NCBI GenBank assembly: GCA_905116865.2
Contig: CAJHNH020000552.1
Coordinates: 171,001-235,000, forward strand
Direction: 5' to 3'
DNA: 64,000 nucleotides
DNA from: Candidula unifasciata
Taxonomy: Eukaryota; Mollusca; Gastropoda; Stylommatophora; Geomitridae
Shown here piece after piece: positions 20,645 through 32,334 of the stretch. Numbering within the stretch: position 1 is the stretch's first letter; each line of letters starts with the position of its first letter. Position numbers and translations under genes: made by a program. The notes under the pieces are model-generated. The model ran no database searches. It worked only from the letters and a program-made list of their open reading frames with translations, and had not been told where the DNA came from.

Positions 20645-21455
20645 TAGCTAGATAGGTAAGTATGTAGGTAGATAGTTGAATACTTGATGGCAGCAACTGT
20701 TAATCTTTGAAAAGTTAGCAAGCCAGGCAGGTAAATATGTAGGTAGATAGTTAAACACCTGACTGCAGCAACTGGTTATCTGTGAAAAGTTAGCAAGCTA
20801 GATAGGTAAATATAAAGGTAGATAGTTGAATACTTGACTGCAGTAGCTGTTAATCTGTGAGAATTTAGCAAGCTAGATAGGTAAATATAAAGGTAGATAG
20901 TTGAATACTTGACTGCAGTAGCTGTTAATCTGTGAGAATTTAGCAAGCTAGATAGGTAAATATAAAGGTAGATAGTCGAATACTTGACTGCAGTAGCTGT
21001 TAATCTGTGAGAAGTTAGCAAGCTAGATAGGTAAATATAAAGGTAGATAGTTGAAAACCTGACTGCAGCAACTGTTAATCTGTGAGAAGTTAGCAAGCTA
21101 GAAAGGTAAATATAAAGGTAGATAGTTGAAAACCTGACTGCAGCAACTGTTAATCTGTGAGAAGTTAGCCAGCTAGATAGGTAAATATAAAGGTAGATAG
21201 TTGAATACCTGACTGCAGCAACTGTTAATCTGAGAAGTTAGCAAGCTAGATAGGTAAATATAAAGGTAGATAGTTAAATACTTGGCTGCAGTAGCTGTTA
21301 ATCTGTGAGAAGTTAGCAAGCTAGATAGGTAAATATAAAGGTAGATAGTTAAATACTTGGCTGCAGTAGCTGTTAATCTGTGAGAAGTTAGCAAGCTAGA
21401 TAGGTAAATATAAAGGTAGATAGTTGAATACTTGACTGCAGCAGCTGTTAATCTG
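20645..21455. repeat. 75-bp satellite, short array (about 11 units), unit 2
   Basis: Tandem units around GCAAGCTAGATAGGTAAATA, GGTAGATAGTTGAATAC and CTGCAG(TAGC/CAAC)TGTTAATC. Most units carry the ATAAAGG variant. The unit is 75 bp, with occasional indels. It is the seed form of the large array in unit 3. Confidence 0.92.
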
Positions 21456-21790
21456 TGAAAAGCTATATCACGTATGTGCAGTTATTAATCTTTTCTTACT
21501 CATCATCTGTTTCAGAAATCTACCCCAGAACTTGGACGGTTTGTTTTCAAGTGGGGAAAATATTGTTTCTTAACAGAAAACATTATACCGAAGTAACAAG
21601 AACTATCAAATGTGTTATCTGAAAACAGGATATAGATTCACTACAATAAGACATTGCTGGTTGTAGCAATGATCATAAATATACAAGTTGGTTGCAGTCT
21701 AGTGCAGGATGACCCAAACTAACCTCAGCATTTGTTAACTGTTTGTGGGTTAACTAGACAGTTTTACATTCTGTAGTTTGCCATATATGA
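21456..21790. other. Unit-shared noncoding sequence, unit 2
   Basis: No gene. It is collinear with 7,906-8,212. The corresponding stretch of unit 3 (41,111-41,250) is about 140 bp shorter. Confidence 0.45.
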
Positions 21791-22110
21791 ATGTTAAGAA
21801 TCCCTTGGACTGCTAGAGTAACTAACAAGGATTGCTTGAAAGAGGCTAATGAAAGGATATCAATACATACAGCTATAAGCAAAATACAAGCACTGTTCTT
21901 CAGTCATGTGATAAAGGGAAAGGTTTGGGAGAATATTTTGATAACTGGAAAAATCAACGGTAGAAAATGGAGAAGCAGACCGATAGATGGATTGCGACAG
22001 TGGCACTGAGGGATATCATCGGTGAAACTGATCCAGAGGGAAAGCGGCTGTGATCTGTAGAGATGTATGTACGCCTGCACTAGTCATCAGGGCACATGAT
22101 GAGTTTGCCA
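21791..22110 (+). pseudogene. 3' end of a LINE reverse transcriptase ORF, unit 2 copy
   Basis: It reads LRIPWTARVTNKDCLKEA, then ALFFSHVIKGK and RPIDGLRQWH-stop, a 72-codon remnant of the post-RT domain. It corresponds to 8213-8540 and 41260-41580. Confidence 0.7.
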
Positions 22111-22502
22111 TATGCCTCCTAAACAGTAAACGTGCAGTGCAATCCACTGTCTGTATCAATACAGGTCTACTCCCAGATCGCATACAGCAGAATCTAACCC
22201 AGTATGTTAGAATTTAGAACTGTTTAAAACCCTTAAGCTACAGATGCTGCTGATAATAATGTAGCATGTTAAATTTTAAATTTATAGTGACAAAAGACTT
22301 ATTGTAACTAAAAGTTTTTGCAAAAATGTAATAATGCACAGAGAATGTGTCTTCTGATGTTAAAGTTATCACCAAAATATCTGATTAAGAATTTGCAATC
22401 ACACTAGGATCACCAGTCAAATATTCACAGGATTCTGAAAAGTTTTCTTAATTTTAAAGTGGGTGTTATTACTGTCTTGTTGACAGATAAGCTAGCAGCA
22501 TA
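22111..22502. other. AT-rich unit-shared noncoding sequence, unit 2
   Basis: Nothing recognised; collinear with 8541-8936. Confidence 0.45.
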
Positions 22503-22705
22503 TCGTTTACAGGACCTTGCAAAACTAGTATTTTTTGGGTGATGTGCTTTTTCTAGGCAGATTTACGTTTGTTAGTTTGCCATTTCTTCCTGAATGGTCT
22601 GCATTTAATACAACTGACAAAACCGGTCTGCTGCCACACAGCCTGCAGCTGGGATCAAAGGGAGCATTTTGAAGCATGTTTGCAATGCCTCAGCAACAGA
22701 CACTA
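22503..22705 (-). repeat. Decayed SINE upstream of zinc-finger gene 2
   Basis: Same family and position as 8937-9140: TTTTTCTAGGCAGATTTACG, TTAGTTTGCCATTTCTTCC, then CAGCTGGGATCAAAGGGAGC. It ends about 30 bp before the ATG. Confidence 0.65.
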
Positions 22706-22734
22706 AATGACAGATAAGTAAACATATATAAAAC

Positions 22735-24357
22735 ATGGAGAGGCAACAACCTCACCGATGTGATATTTGTGGTAAATCTTTTACTCGAGCTGATGGACTG
22801 AAGAAACATACAAGAACACATACAGGAGAGAAACCTTACAAGTGTGATATATGTGGTGCATCTTTTACTCGAGGCGGCAGTCTGAAGAGACATAAGAGAA
22901 TACATACAACAGTGAAAGTTTACAAGTGTAGGAATTGTAGTTCATCTTTCAAGTCAACTACAGAGTTAAAGTCCCACATCAGTACACATGTAGGAGAGAA
23001 ACCTTACAAATGTGATGACTGTGGTTCATCTTTTATGTCAACTAAAGTGTTGAAATGTCATCTGACTACACATGTAGGAGAGAAGCCTTACAATTGTGAT
23101 ACAAGTGGTGCATCTGTAACTCATGTTGGCCATCTAAAGACACATAAGAAAATACATACAAGAGAGAGAAATTACAAGTGTGAAATATGTGGTGCTTCTC
23201 TTCAATCAACTGCATCTTTGAAGTACCATATGAGTACGCATACAGGAGAGAAACCTTACAAATGTGAAAAATGTGATGCATCTTTTATTGCATCTAGCAG
23301 TCTGAAGATTCATGTGAGAATACATACAGGAGAGAAACCTTACAAGTGTGAAATGTGTGGTGCATCTTTTACTCATGCCGGCCAACTACAGACACATAAG
23401 AGAATACATACAGGAGAGAAACCTTACAAATGTGTAATATGTGGTACATCTTTTACTCAAGTTGGCAGTCTGAATATCCATAAGAGAATACATACAGGCG
23501 AGAGACCTTACAAGTGTGAAATATGTGGCGCATCTTTTACTGGAGCTAACTATCTGAAAATCCATAAAAGAATGCATACAGGAGAGAAACCTTACAAGTG
23601 TGTAATCTGTAGTGCATCTTTTACTCAAGCTGAAAATTTGAAGAAACATAAGAGAATACATACAGGCGAGAGACTTTTCAAGTGTGCAATATGTGGTGCA
23701 TGTTTTAATCGAGCTGACAGCCTGAAGAAACATAAGAGAATACATACAGGAGAGAAACCCTACAAGTGTGAAATATGTGGTGTCTTTTTTGCTCTAGATA
23801 GCAGTTTAAGGAGTCATAAGAGAATACATACAAAAGAGAGGCCTTACAAGTGTGAAAAATGTGGTGCATCTTTTACTCAAACTAGCAGTCTAAAGATACA
23901 TAAGAGAATACATACAGGAGAGAGACCTTACAAGTGTGAAATATGTGGTGCATCCTTTGCTCAATCTTTCACTCTCAAGAACCATAAAAGAACACACACA
24001 GAAGACAAAACTTTTAAATGTGATGACTGTGGTGCAAGTTTTAAATCAGCTACAGTTTTAAAATACCATATCAGTACACATACAGGAGAGAGACCTTACA
24101 AGTGTGATGACTGTGGTTCATCTTTTAAATCAACTTATGTGTTGCAGTGCCATCTGACTACACATACAGGAGAGAGACCTTACAAGTGTGAAATGTGTAG
24201 TGCATCTTTCACTGTATCTAGCAGTCTGAGGAAACATAAGAGAATACATACAGGAGAAAAACCTTACAAGTGTGAATTTTGCAGTGCATCTTTTGCTCGA
24301 TCTGGCAATCTAAAAAGACATAAGAGAAAACATACAGAAAACATAACTTACAGATAA
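22735..24357 (+). CDS. C2H2 zinc-finger protein, 19 fingers (gene 2)
   Basis: 540 codons, uninterrupted. MERQQ is followed by 19 C2H2 fingers with TGEKP-type linkers, ending TENITYR. It begins at the same ATG context (AAACATGG) as gene 1 and lacks any non-finger domain, so it is presumably a nuclear DNA-binding protein of unknown target. Finger 5 is degenerate (CDTSGAS). The first fingers (RADGLKKH, RGGSLKRH, STTELKSH) match gene 3 almost exactly, while gene 1 has one additional finger near the N-terminus and repeated internal fingers. Several fingers differ from gene 3 in the recognition helix: GANYLKIH against RASHLIIH (finger 10), RADSLKKH against QADSLKKH (finger 12) and LDSSLRSH against LASSLRTH (finger 13). 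It is the best candidate for a functional copy alongside gene 1. Confidence 0.93.
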   Translation: MERQQPHRCDICGKSFTRADGLKKHTRTHTGEKPYKCDICGASFTRGGSLKRHKRIHTTVKVYKCRNCSSSFKSTTELKSHISTHVGEKPYKCDDCGSSFMSTKVLKCHLTTHVGEKPYNCDTSGASVTHVGHLKTHKKIHTRERNYKCEICGASLQSTASLKYHMSTHTGEKPYKCEKCDASFIASSSLKIHVRIHTGEKPYKCEMCGASFTHAGQLQTHKRIHTGEKPYKCVICGTSFTQVGSLNIHKRIHTGERPYKCEICGASFTGANYLKIHKRMHTGEKPYKCVICSASFTQAENLKKHKRIHTGERLFKCAICGACFNRADSLKKHKRIHTGEKPYKCEICGVFFALDSSLRSHKRIHTKERPYKCEKCGASFTQTSSLKIHKRIHTGERPYKCEICGASFAQSFTLKNHKRTHTEDKTFKCDDCGASFKSATVLKYHISTHTGERPYKCDDCGSSFKSTYVLQCHLTTHTGERPYKCEMCSASFTVSSSLRKHKRIHTGEKPYKCEFCSASFARSGNLKRHKRKHTENITYR

Positions 24358-24839
24358 TGATTACTGTACGGCGATATTCTGTGTATAGATTATTCTGTTG
24401 AAATGTCGTACAAGGTCCATGCCGTACTAAGTCCAAGTAACTTATTACTCTAGGGGTAACAAATGTCAAAACCAACGACAGGCAGAAAAACGCCACCAAC
24501 AAGGTCAATTGTTGAAACTTCTACATTTGATAACACGTCGTTGACAGGCAATATCAATACATTTATTCAACAATTCTCCACAGATATAATGTGTGCCCAT
24601 GAAATGAATATGTTTCAATCATTGTACTCAACGACGGTAGGATAATTCTTTTTCTCCAACATGGAGCTCAGAGACTTTGCTCTCCCGCAAACTGCAGCAT
24701 CAGGACATATCAATACAAGCCTCTGCCCTTCCTACCTTTTCTTGTAACTGTCTTCTGTCCAATTCTTCTGTCGGCAAATGACGTCGTGTCTCTCGTCATA
24801 TCATGTTAGTTAGCGGTCGTCAATAGTGTGAATCTTCGG
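24358..24839. other. Noncoding sequence after gene 2
   Basis: It is collinear with unit 1 apart from the inserted GAA-tailed element there; 24,435-24,490 is specific to this unit. No gene. Confidence 0.4.
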
Positions 24840-26030
24840 ATTGCACACAACAATGAGTGTGGTGAATATTTTAAATTAGCTACAAGTTTAAAATACTATA
24901 CCAGTACACATAATCGTACGAGTGTGATTGATGTGGGGCTTCTTTAAATATATTTACGCAAATGATTGTACACAATATAAAATACACAGGAGAGAAATCT
25001 TGCAAGTGTGATCATTTTGGTAAATCTTTTGCTCATGCTAACGAATAAATGCACACAAGAGAGCAAAAACAGGAGAAAACCATACAAATGTGATATTTGT
25101 GGTGCATGTTTTATTTGATTCAGTAGTTTGAATGATCCATGACATAATGCATTCTGGAGACTTCACCCCTTCCCTTAAAAAAAAAAAATTACAATTGTGA
25201 TGTTTATCATTTCTGTTTTTAGAAAAACTATAAGTTGGAGGTAAACAAGAGATACAAGTGTGATACATCTTTTCTTGAATGTTAAAATTTGAAGAGAATA
25301 CAGGAGAGAAAAGTTAAAAATGTGTTGACTATGGAGCATCACTTCTGTGAACCAATGTGTTCAAGTACCATATGTATACACATACAGGTGAGAAGCACCA
25401 CAAATGTGATGTCTGGTGCATCTTTTTCTCAAGCCCTCATTCTTAGGACATGGAAGAGAAAACATACAGAAGAAAAACAATATAAAAATTTGATACATAG
25501 AGCAAAGAAACCCTATAAGTATAGAATTTTTGGATTATCTTTAACACAAAGTAACCATTTGAAAATGTGCATAAGAATACATACCGTATAGAAGCTCAAT
25601 AGATGTATTAAGTGATGTGTTGTTTCATGCAGCCAGTGGGTTGAATAACTATGTAAATGCATAAACAGGAGGAAAGCCTCTTAATAAAAACTTGACATCC
25701 ATAGAGGATAGAGACATACAGGAGATAAGGGTTATATTTTGAAAGCACATTGATAGAGACATACAGGAGGTCAGGGTTAAATTTTGATAGAGACATACAA
25801 GAGATAAGGGTCTTGTGAGTGCACATGAATATTTATGAGTATGTTGACAGAGAATAGTCCAAAGTACTCAGGGCACTTAAAGTTTGTATAACAAATGTTG
25901 CTTGAGAATATCGCCAGTAACTGGACACCATATATATATTGTATGGGCACTGTGACTGACTACTGCTGGCGGGGAAACATTGTGGCAGTCTTTGTTTCGT
26001 AGCTCTCAGTGAAGTAGGACGGACATATGA
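24840..26030 (+). pseudogene. Decayed C2H2 finger array downstream of gene 2
   Basis: It is collinear with 12,030-13,300. Fragments such as YTGEKSCKCDHFGKSFAHAN, RKHTEEKQYKN and the HTGEKHHKCDVW-like segment are separated by stops and an A-tract (25,179-25,190). The inactivating lesions are shared with unit 1, so the decay predates the duplication. Confidence 0.73.
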
Positions 26031-26036
26031 ATGAAT

Positions 26037-27490
26037 TGTCACATATCACTCCTGTCGCGTGCCTAATGTAAGGATTTCTCCTTCAGAACCAACAGCACTC
26101 AGAGATAATTATGTTGAGTCGTTTGGCTCGTATTGGTCTAAGGGATTCCCCGTGGCCAATATACGCTCAACTTATCTCTGGAGTAGGGCAACTCAAGTAT
26201 TGGCACTACAAAATATATCAGTATATAAATAAAATATTTCTAGGCACACTAAGCCCTAGCACTGGTAGCTGTTTGAGGTCCCATCCCCCACATGTTGGAG
26301 ATGTCAGGAACCTTCACAGGTGGTAGCTGGTGGGTAACCGTTTGTTTCTGGTGGTTTGATGGTTGGTGGATGTTGGTTTGACTGTGAATCTTCTGCCAGC
26401 TCTTCAGAAAAGATACATCCTGTCAAGAAAATAACTCAACATTAGTCATCACCAAGAGGGTAACATCTTGACAGGAAAGACAGAGCAAGCATCAGTCATC
26501 AACCCCCATCTGCTGACTCCTCCCTGCTCTCCTGTTTCATTCCTCAGATTGCCTCTCCAGACCAAAAGACATAAGTCTCCTATATTTATCTGTCTGTTTA
26601 GTGCAAGAGAAGGCAAGTCAGATATACAGTGGAGATAGATAACGTGGTCTAACACATATATCACTCTCCCTCTCCCCCTCACTCTGCACACAGACACCAA
26701 TATTTACTGTCAGTACCTGCATTCACTAGCTTTCCCAGCCGCCCCAGCACACATTGATCTGGGTCAAACACACACATACTTTGATTAACAAAACCCTGAC
26801 CCAATTCTGTTCCCATTTCGTATGTACAGATTCTTTAGTTAGTTTAAAACGTACACAATTGTAAGGGTATTAAGTTTTATCAGTATGGGTGGTTTATTGA
26901 GGGCATAAGCTATTTAGTCTGTACAGTGGACGATCTATGTTCGAATCCGCTTCTCTAGCGATCAAGAACGGTCGAACTAAGTGGGATCACACAGCCGATA
27001 TTGATCTATCTACAGCAGTGACTACTTTACAGACATCATTCTAGGTACTCGTAAACTATAATTAACTTACCCAAGCATATGTAAAAACTGAGACATTCCA
27101 GATTGCCTTGAAAAGTGAAATTTATACAGGCACAGATTAACACATCTGGACGCTTGAGAAGCTGGCAAGGAGAATAGCGTCACTTAGACACTTCAGGCGT
27201 TGGTAACAAAAGAAGTCCCTTGTATACTGGGGCAAGGAGTAAATCGGTTTCCAAGAAACCTCAAATAACTCCCTTAATATATCTCCAAGAGATATACATT
27301 TAAAAGTGGAGTTTAGTTAAAGTAACCAGAAAAAGCAGACATAATAATGTTGTCCAATACAGGCCTATATATATAGATATAAGGGACTATATATTTCTGG
27401 GCGAGTCCAAGTTTGAATTTTGTGCAGGTTACAGGTAAGACAGGTTATCAGCCTTACAGACCGATGTGTAATGGCTATCATTTCACGACA
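26037..27490. mobile_element. Solo LTR of about 1.45 kb
   Basis: The insertion begins TGTCACATATC and ends TTTCACGACA, giving TGTC...GACA ends. It is flanked by a perfect 5-bp duplication TGAAT (26032-26036 and 27491-27495). The empty site is present in unit 1 (ATGAATGAATGGTAGTTG at about 13,305). There is no internal coding sequence, so it is a solo LTR of a retrovirus-like (Gypsy, BEL or Copia class) retrotransposon. A possible poly(A) signal AATAAA lies at about 26,227. Confidence 0.83.
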
Positions 27491-27529
27491 TGAATGGTAG
27501 TTGTTTTTAGCAAAGTGTACGGACTGTCT

Positions 27530-28035
27530 AGTATCTTCTTCTTTCGTTCGCCTGAAATAAGTTGTCTATATCAGCAATTTTGTCTCTTGTATAAATTTCA
27601 GTGTTGTTGTTAATTCATTCAGTGGTCCATAGAGTTTACGTTCCACTGTTGTTCTTTCTGGCCAAAAGGTTTGTCTTAATGTGTCAAATTCAGTGCAGTC
27701 CTGGAGTAGATGCTCTGCTGTCTGGGGCACATTTCCACAGGTGCACATGGCTGATACACCTATCTTGAATTGTGTGTACATGTGGTTACGTAATCGGTTG
27801 TGCCCTGTTCTGAGGCGGAGGATAATGACTTTTTTTGATTTGTCCATAATAAAATAGTAGTCTTGTGCTGGGGCTGGTGGTTTCCTGATTGATTTAATTA
27901 TTCTTTTCTTTTGGTATGTGACTGGTACATCCAGCTGCACTTTTGTCGCACTTTCTCCTGCCAGTTGATCAGCTTTCAAATTTCCAGGCACTCCACAATG
28001 TGATGGTATCCACTGCATTACAACTCTTCACTGAA
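27530..28035 (-). pseudogene. LINE RNase H 3' fragment, unit 2 copy
   Basis: 150 codons are open: MQWIPSHCGVPGNLKADQLAG, RLRTGHNRLRNHMY, CTCGNVPQTAEHLLQDC. It keeps the usual RTGHNR motif. It is a duplicate of 13340-13860 and contains a one-codon deletion near the YQKK position. Confidence 0.82.
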
Positions 28036-29254
28036 GGCTAAGTTGTGTTCAGCGCCTTTTCGGTCATGCACAGCAGTCTTGACTATAAAGTGCTCTTATA
28101 TAAAACAGAGAATTCCAGAGCAAAGGAGTTACCACCTTGGAGACTCTCAAGATGACACAGACAATTTGCCTCACTGCCCAAGAGGCCTGGCACCTACATC
28201 CCTGGATCTCTCTGACTTCAGTTTACTTCATTTGAAAAGCAGGAATTAAGTACTACCCAAACTACATATTCTTATAGCATGCAAATCATCAATTATGTGT
28301 GACAATCCAAATTGATGGCATAAATTCTTAATTATAATGTATGCTTGAATAAAACTGAGTACATGATATCAACTTGAGGCCAATGTGCAGTTTGGCCAAA
28401 GTGTGCCAAATAAGGAAAGTATGAAATCCTAAGTAGAGTTTTTGAGCACATAAGAAGAGGTTATTCAAGTATTTAGAGAAAGAGAATATTCAGCCTTGTT
28501 TTCGATCTGGTTTTTTTGGCATTTGGAATCCCAGAGCTGAACGTTTCTTGAAAACAAGTGAATGTATTCATGCCACTGGCCTGAGAAAACCTAGCTAATC
28601 AATCCATGACAACATGAAATGGAAATGAAATTGTCTGCTTAGCTGTGCGGTTTATGGATGTTGATTTAGTAGCATTGAAGTGTAAGCCTAAGATGCATGG
28701 ATCGTGAGAATCCTATACAATTGCCGATAATAGGTAGAATGTATTTGAACATAGCTAGTTCCCTTGACAACAAAGCTCTGGTTCACTGACTGAGAGTAAC
28801 ATCATTGGAAAAATAAACAGAGTCGTTATCAGCTATTCAGTGTTTCTAACATGTTTTTGTTTCTAAGCTTGCTGTGTTGAAGTATCTGTCAATGTGTTTA
28901 GCGGAGGCTGCATGATTAGAGCCTAGAGTTATTGCAATATTTTTATATATAAACTACATCGCTTGTACAACATCGTCTACACTAATTAATCAACTATATG
29001 GTGGATCTCATAACTTACTAATATTGATATTTATCCACTTTCCGTGTTCACACTTGTATCTGAGACAGGCAGTCAGTCTTTCATACCTGACCATGAAGAT
29101 GTATATCGTCTGGTCAAAGGCATGGTATTGTGGCAAATCTTTTACAAACATTCTGGTCTAGTTACAGTCTCCGGATGTTGACAACATCACTGATTGGTTT
29201 GGTCTATTTACGGTTTCCGGATGTTGACAACATAACTGATTGGTCTATGTCACC
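28036..29254. other. Unit-shared noncoding sequence, unit 2
   Basis: Near-identical to 13,861-15,084; nothing recognised. Confidence 0.45.
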
Positions 29255-31225
29255 CCTATGGGGCATGTTTTTATTGTTAAAATTAGAGATGAACTGGGTC
29301 CGAAGCAACTGATTGGAGTCTGTGATGATCGGGGCTGGCACATATAAGTTTCATGTTAGTACCAGAATGCACAGGCGTGCGAGGAAATGAACTTGCAGTT
29401 AAACTACTGGAGGGCAGACATACCACAGCCCATGCTGATATACTAAATGCTCTACAAGAAGTAAAATGTTTGTAAGAATCAACTGATGACTGAATCTTCA
29501 ACAATGACTAAGCTGCAAGAACAACATGTTAAAAGGGGTGGGGCCAGATAAGAACACTATGCAGAAGCCAAAGACGAATTGAAAAAAAATAAAACACAGA
29601 ACTGGTGTCATCAGCCGCTGCACGCTGCAGGATTTACTGAGGAGGAGATCTGAGCACTTGTGGACTAAATGATTAAATGTGCAGCGAGAATAATCTTTCT
29701 ATTAACTATACAATTTAAAATGTGAAATGATTATTTACACAAATGGTTCAGTGTCAGAAGGCAAAATTAGTACCTGTGGGTTCTCAGCAAAAGCTTATGG
29801 ACGACATACCACAACATTCAGCTTAAGACTGGAGGTGATCAGTGGCTAGAGAACAAGATACACACACATGTCATGATTGTAACCGACTCAAAAATCATGC
29901 TGAGAACAAGCACGCCTTGTGCAGAGTGGTATGCTTCGCTTCAGAGGTCATGCGTAAGGAGCATTGTCCAGATCTTTTCTCTGGGTCATGCTGGTTTTGA
30001 GACATGAACAGGCAGGTGGACAGATTGACTGGCTCTGCAAAACTTGCACGGCTCTCTGCAGCAGCTTTGTTGCACATTGCCTAATTACGACCCTGCTCAT
30101 CTGTAAGTATGCCACGATGTCAAATCCAGTAATCGTCTGGTAGTCTTAGTTTCAGCTTCATAGCAAACGGGTCACCCCATCTTTGCTCCGCTCCTGTGCC
30201 GACGATAAACACACAGAATGTTTATCACAGTATTAGAATTGCAGTTTATCATTGATGGTAGCAGAAGTCGCCAACAGATCAGCAGTTGCCCACGCGATAA
30301 ATTTGTTGGTCACAGTCGAAAAAAACATTCCAAATGCAATCCGCAGCTCACAGGGTCACGCCATGCATTCAACTCAGAAGCTGGGTGACGAAACTATATC
30401 CAGTCTACAAACATAGCAAAACTGCATCGGCCACCGTCCGGCAGAAGCAAAAAATTTGCCTCTGTTTCGGACAGAGCCGCTGCCTAACGTCCATTTTGAC
30501 CGGAAGTCCAAATCCAGTAATCGGATTCTCTCAACAAATTGCTGGGGGGGGGGGGGGGCATTTTGTTGCCCTCTCATTCACTCCAACTCTTTCTTCTCTA
30601 TAATACCTTTAATAGTCTTATTCATAGTTTATTTAAAATATATGTATTCTTTTCATCGGGGTGGGAAGGGGAGATATTTTCGGTTTTGGTACCAAGAAGG
30701 TTACGCTAGTTGAGTGCAGCACACATCGTTCTGTAACTACAGCTAAAAATCTACTGCGTGTGTAAAATGAGCTAACATCGCTGGCTTCGGTTTTGTCGGC
30801 ATGTGTGGAAAGAGTCAATGACCGGTGCCGCCTCTGTCGCCGGTTGCGGTTTTGTCGGTGCATGTGAAAACGGTTTTCTACAGTAAGAAATCTGTTCACA
30901 CCAGTGGTTATCGAGCCTATAGTGAAAGACTCACGAACTGGGCACAAAATGCTAAACTTAAATTTCGTAGACCAATCTGTGGGTGATTCGGTTACATCAC
31001 AGCGGTTGCCTTTAGTTCCCACGGCTTTACCTGGTGCCATTTGAGGCTACCACAGTCTGATGAGATTGATGCAGCGGAGAGGTTCTGGCAGATGCTCAGG
31101 TGAAAGGCAAGACGTTTAATCAGAATGCTACTGGCACAATTAGTATTGGAACTCTTCACTGGCTGCTGAAGATGGAAACGGAGCGCTTATGGGAATGCCC
31201 CGAGTGCTGTGATGTCGGCTCTTAA
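29255..31225 (+). pseudogene. RNase H LINE relics, unit 2 copy
   Basis: It is collinear with 15,085-17,062: the TGVRGNE-type motif near 29,365, the TNGSVS motif near 29,740, an HAGFET motif near 29,990, a G-tract at 30,543-30,558 and the ECCDVGS-stop ending at 31225. No open frame of useful length. Confidence 0.65.
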
Positions 31226-31829
31226 ATCAACTCAACTCATTTGAGGTTAAGTCGACTTGTGACCCAATGTATTTTTTGAAAGAAAATAAAGGCCGTTTCC
31301 TCACAGATTTGAGGCCACGTCCTTCGGATCCACGGGTGAGCTTCTAACTGCTACAGCTCAGCCGATCACCATGTACTTCTTGGTTAATTATGAAACAAAA
31401 TTTGGCTATCCTCCGAATAACGGGCCTCAGTAACATGTAAATTGCGCACTTCCGGCGACTACCGCCATCGCCGAGAGTATATCATACACGTCGTGGATTG
31501 CGCCGCCATAATATGTTGCCGTTATTCGGCGGTTGAACTCAAGACCATAGGGTAGCCTATCCGCTGCCTTATTTTTGTTTCAATGTCTCTAACTACACCT
31601 AAGGCTCCTGTGCCCCCTGGGCCGTTTTAGCGCTCCCTAAATTTGACGGATGCTGCTCCTGCTCTTTAGACACCCCCCTCCCCCGCGAAACCTTTCCAGG
31701 CTAAAACAGCTTTTGAGAGAGATTGAAAGATAGAGAAGCACGGATGGTCTATTGCTTATACAAATCTTAGGGTGGAAAGCCTTTAGTAATATTTCAATAA
31801 AATAAACTATGGGTCTGTCTATCGAAATC
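31226..31829. repeat. Unit 3 leader: foldback fragment and first half of the ~650-bp repeat
   Basis: Collinear with 17,063-17,700. The repeat is cut at 31,830 by a LINE and resumes at about 33,863. Confidence 0.6.
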
Positions 31830-31887
31830 AATTTTTACTTCTTTCTTCTTTTGTCAAAATCTGCTTGTGCCGCTAGGCGTCGCAGTC

Positions 31888-32334
31888 TATCAGATAATCG
31901 GCAACCGAGCCAGGGCGCGCTCAGTCGCTTCATATGCCGTGATGTTATGAAGTCTCAAGTTGTCCGTGACTCCTTCAATCCATATTCTTCTTGGTCTTCC
32001 CCTGCCTCTTGGTGTTTCGATTTTCATGTTGTATGCTCTTGATGCTGGCATCGTTGGTTCCATTCTCATTAGGTGACCAAACTATTTCATTCTTTGCTTC
32101 TCAATAAATTTAACGATGGGTATGGTTCCAATAGTTCTTGTAATCACATCGTTTCTCACTCGATCTCTTCTGGTTTTATTCGCAGCCATTCTCAAACATC
32201 TCATTTCACAGGTGGTTAGTCTTCTCTCGTGTTCTTTTGTTAATGTCCAAGTCTGACATTGATAACCTAATGTCGGTATAAAGATTGTATTTATAATTTG
32301 TCTTTTTATCTCAGCTGGGACAGCAGGGTGTTTT
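31888..32334 (-). pseudogene. C-terminal region of the RTE-like ORF, out of frame
   Basis: After the frameshift the minus strand continues PAEIKRQIINTIFIPTLGYQ, then CEMRCLRMAANKTRRDRV, MK-stop-FGHLMRMEP (usual MKWFGHL, Trp codon now TAG near 32,086), GRGRPRRIWI and ATERALARLPII-stop. This confirms the 3' end of the ORF near 31,890. The same layout is seen at 48,770-49,510 and 62,150-62,560. Confidence 0.8.

Larger units (their letters stand above)
17041..31205. repeat. Segmental duplication unit 2 (zinc-finger locus, middle copy)
   Basis: It is collinear with units 1 and 3. The stretch 27,490-31,205 reads as near-identical to 13,310-17,040, and 17,041-20,640 as near-identical to 31,206-36,800 once the LINE in the latter is removed. 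It holds the intact 19-finger gene and a short 75-bp satellite. A 1454-bp solo LTR is private to this unit. Confidence 0.88.

Noticed and set aside
26926..26990. SINE head suggested by GTTCGAATCC
   Set aside because: It lies inside the 1454-bp solo LTR and has no matching A box; probably chance.
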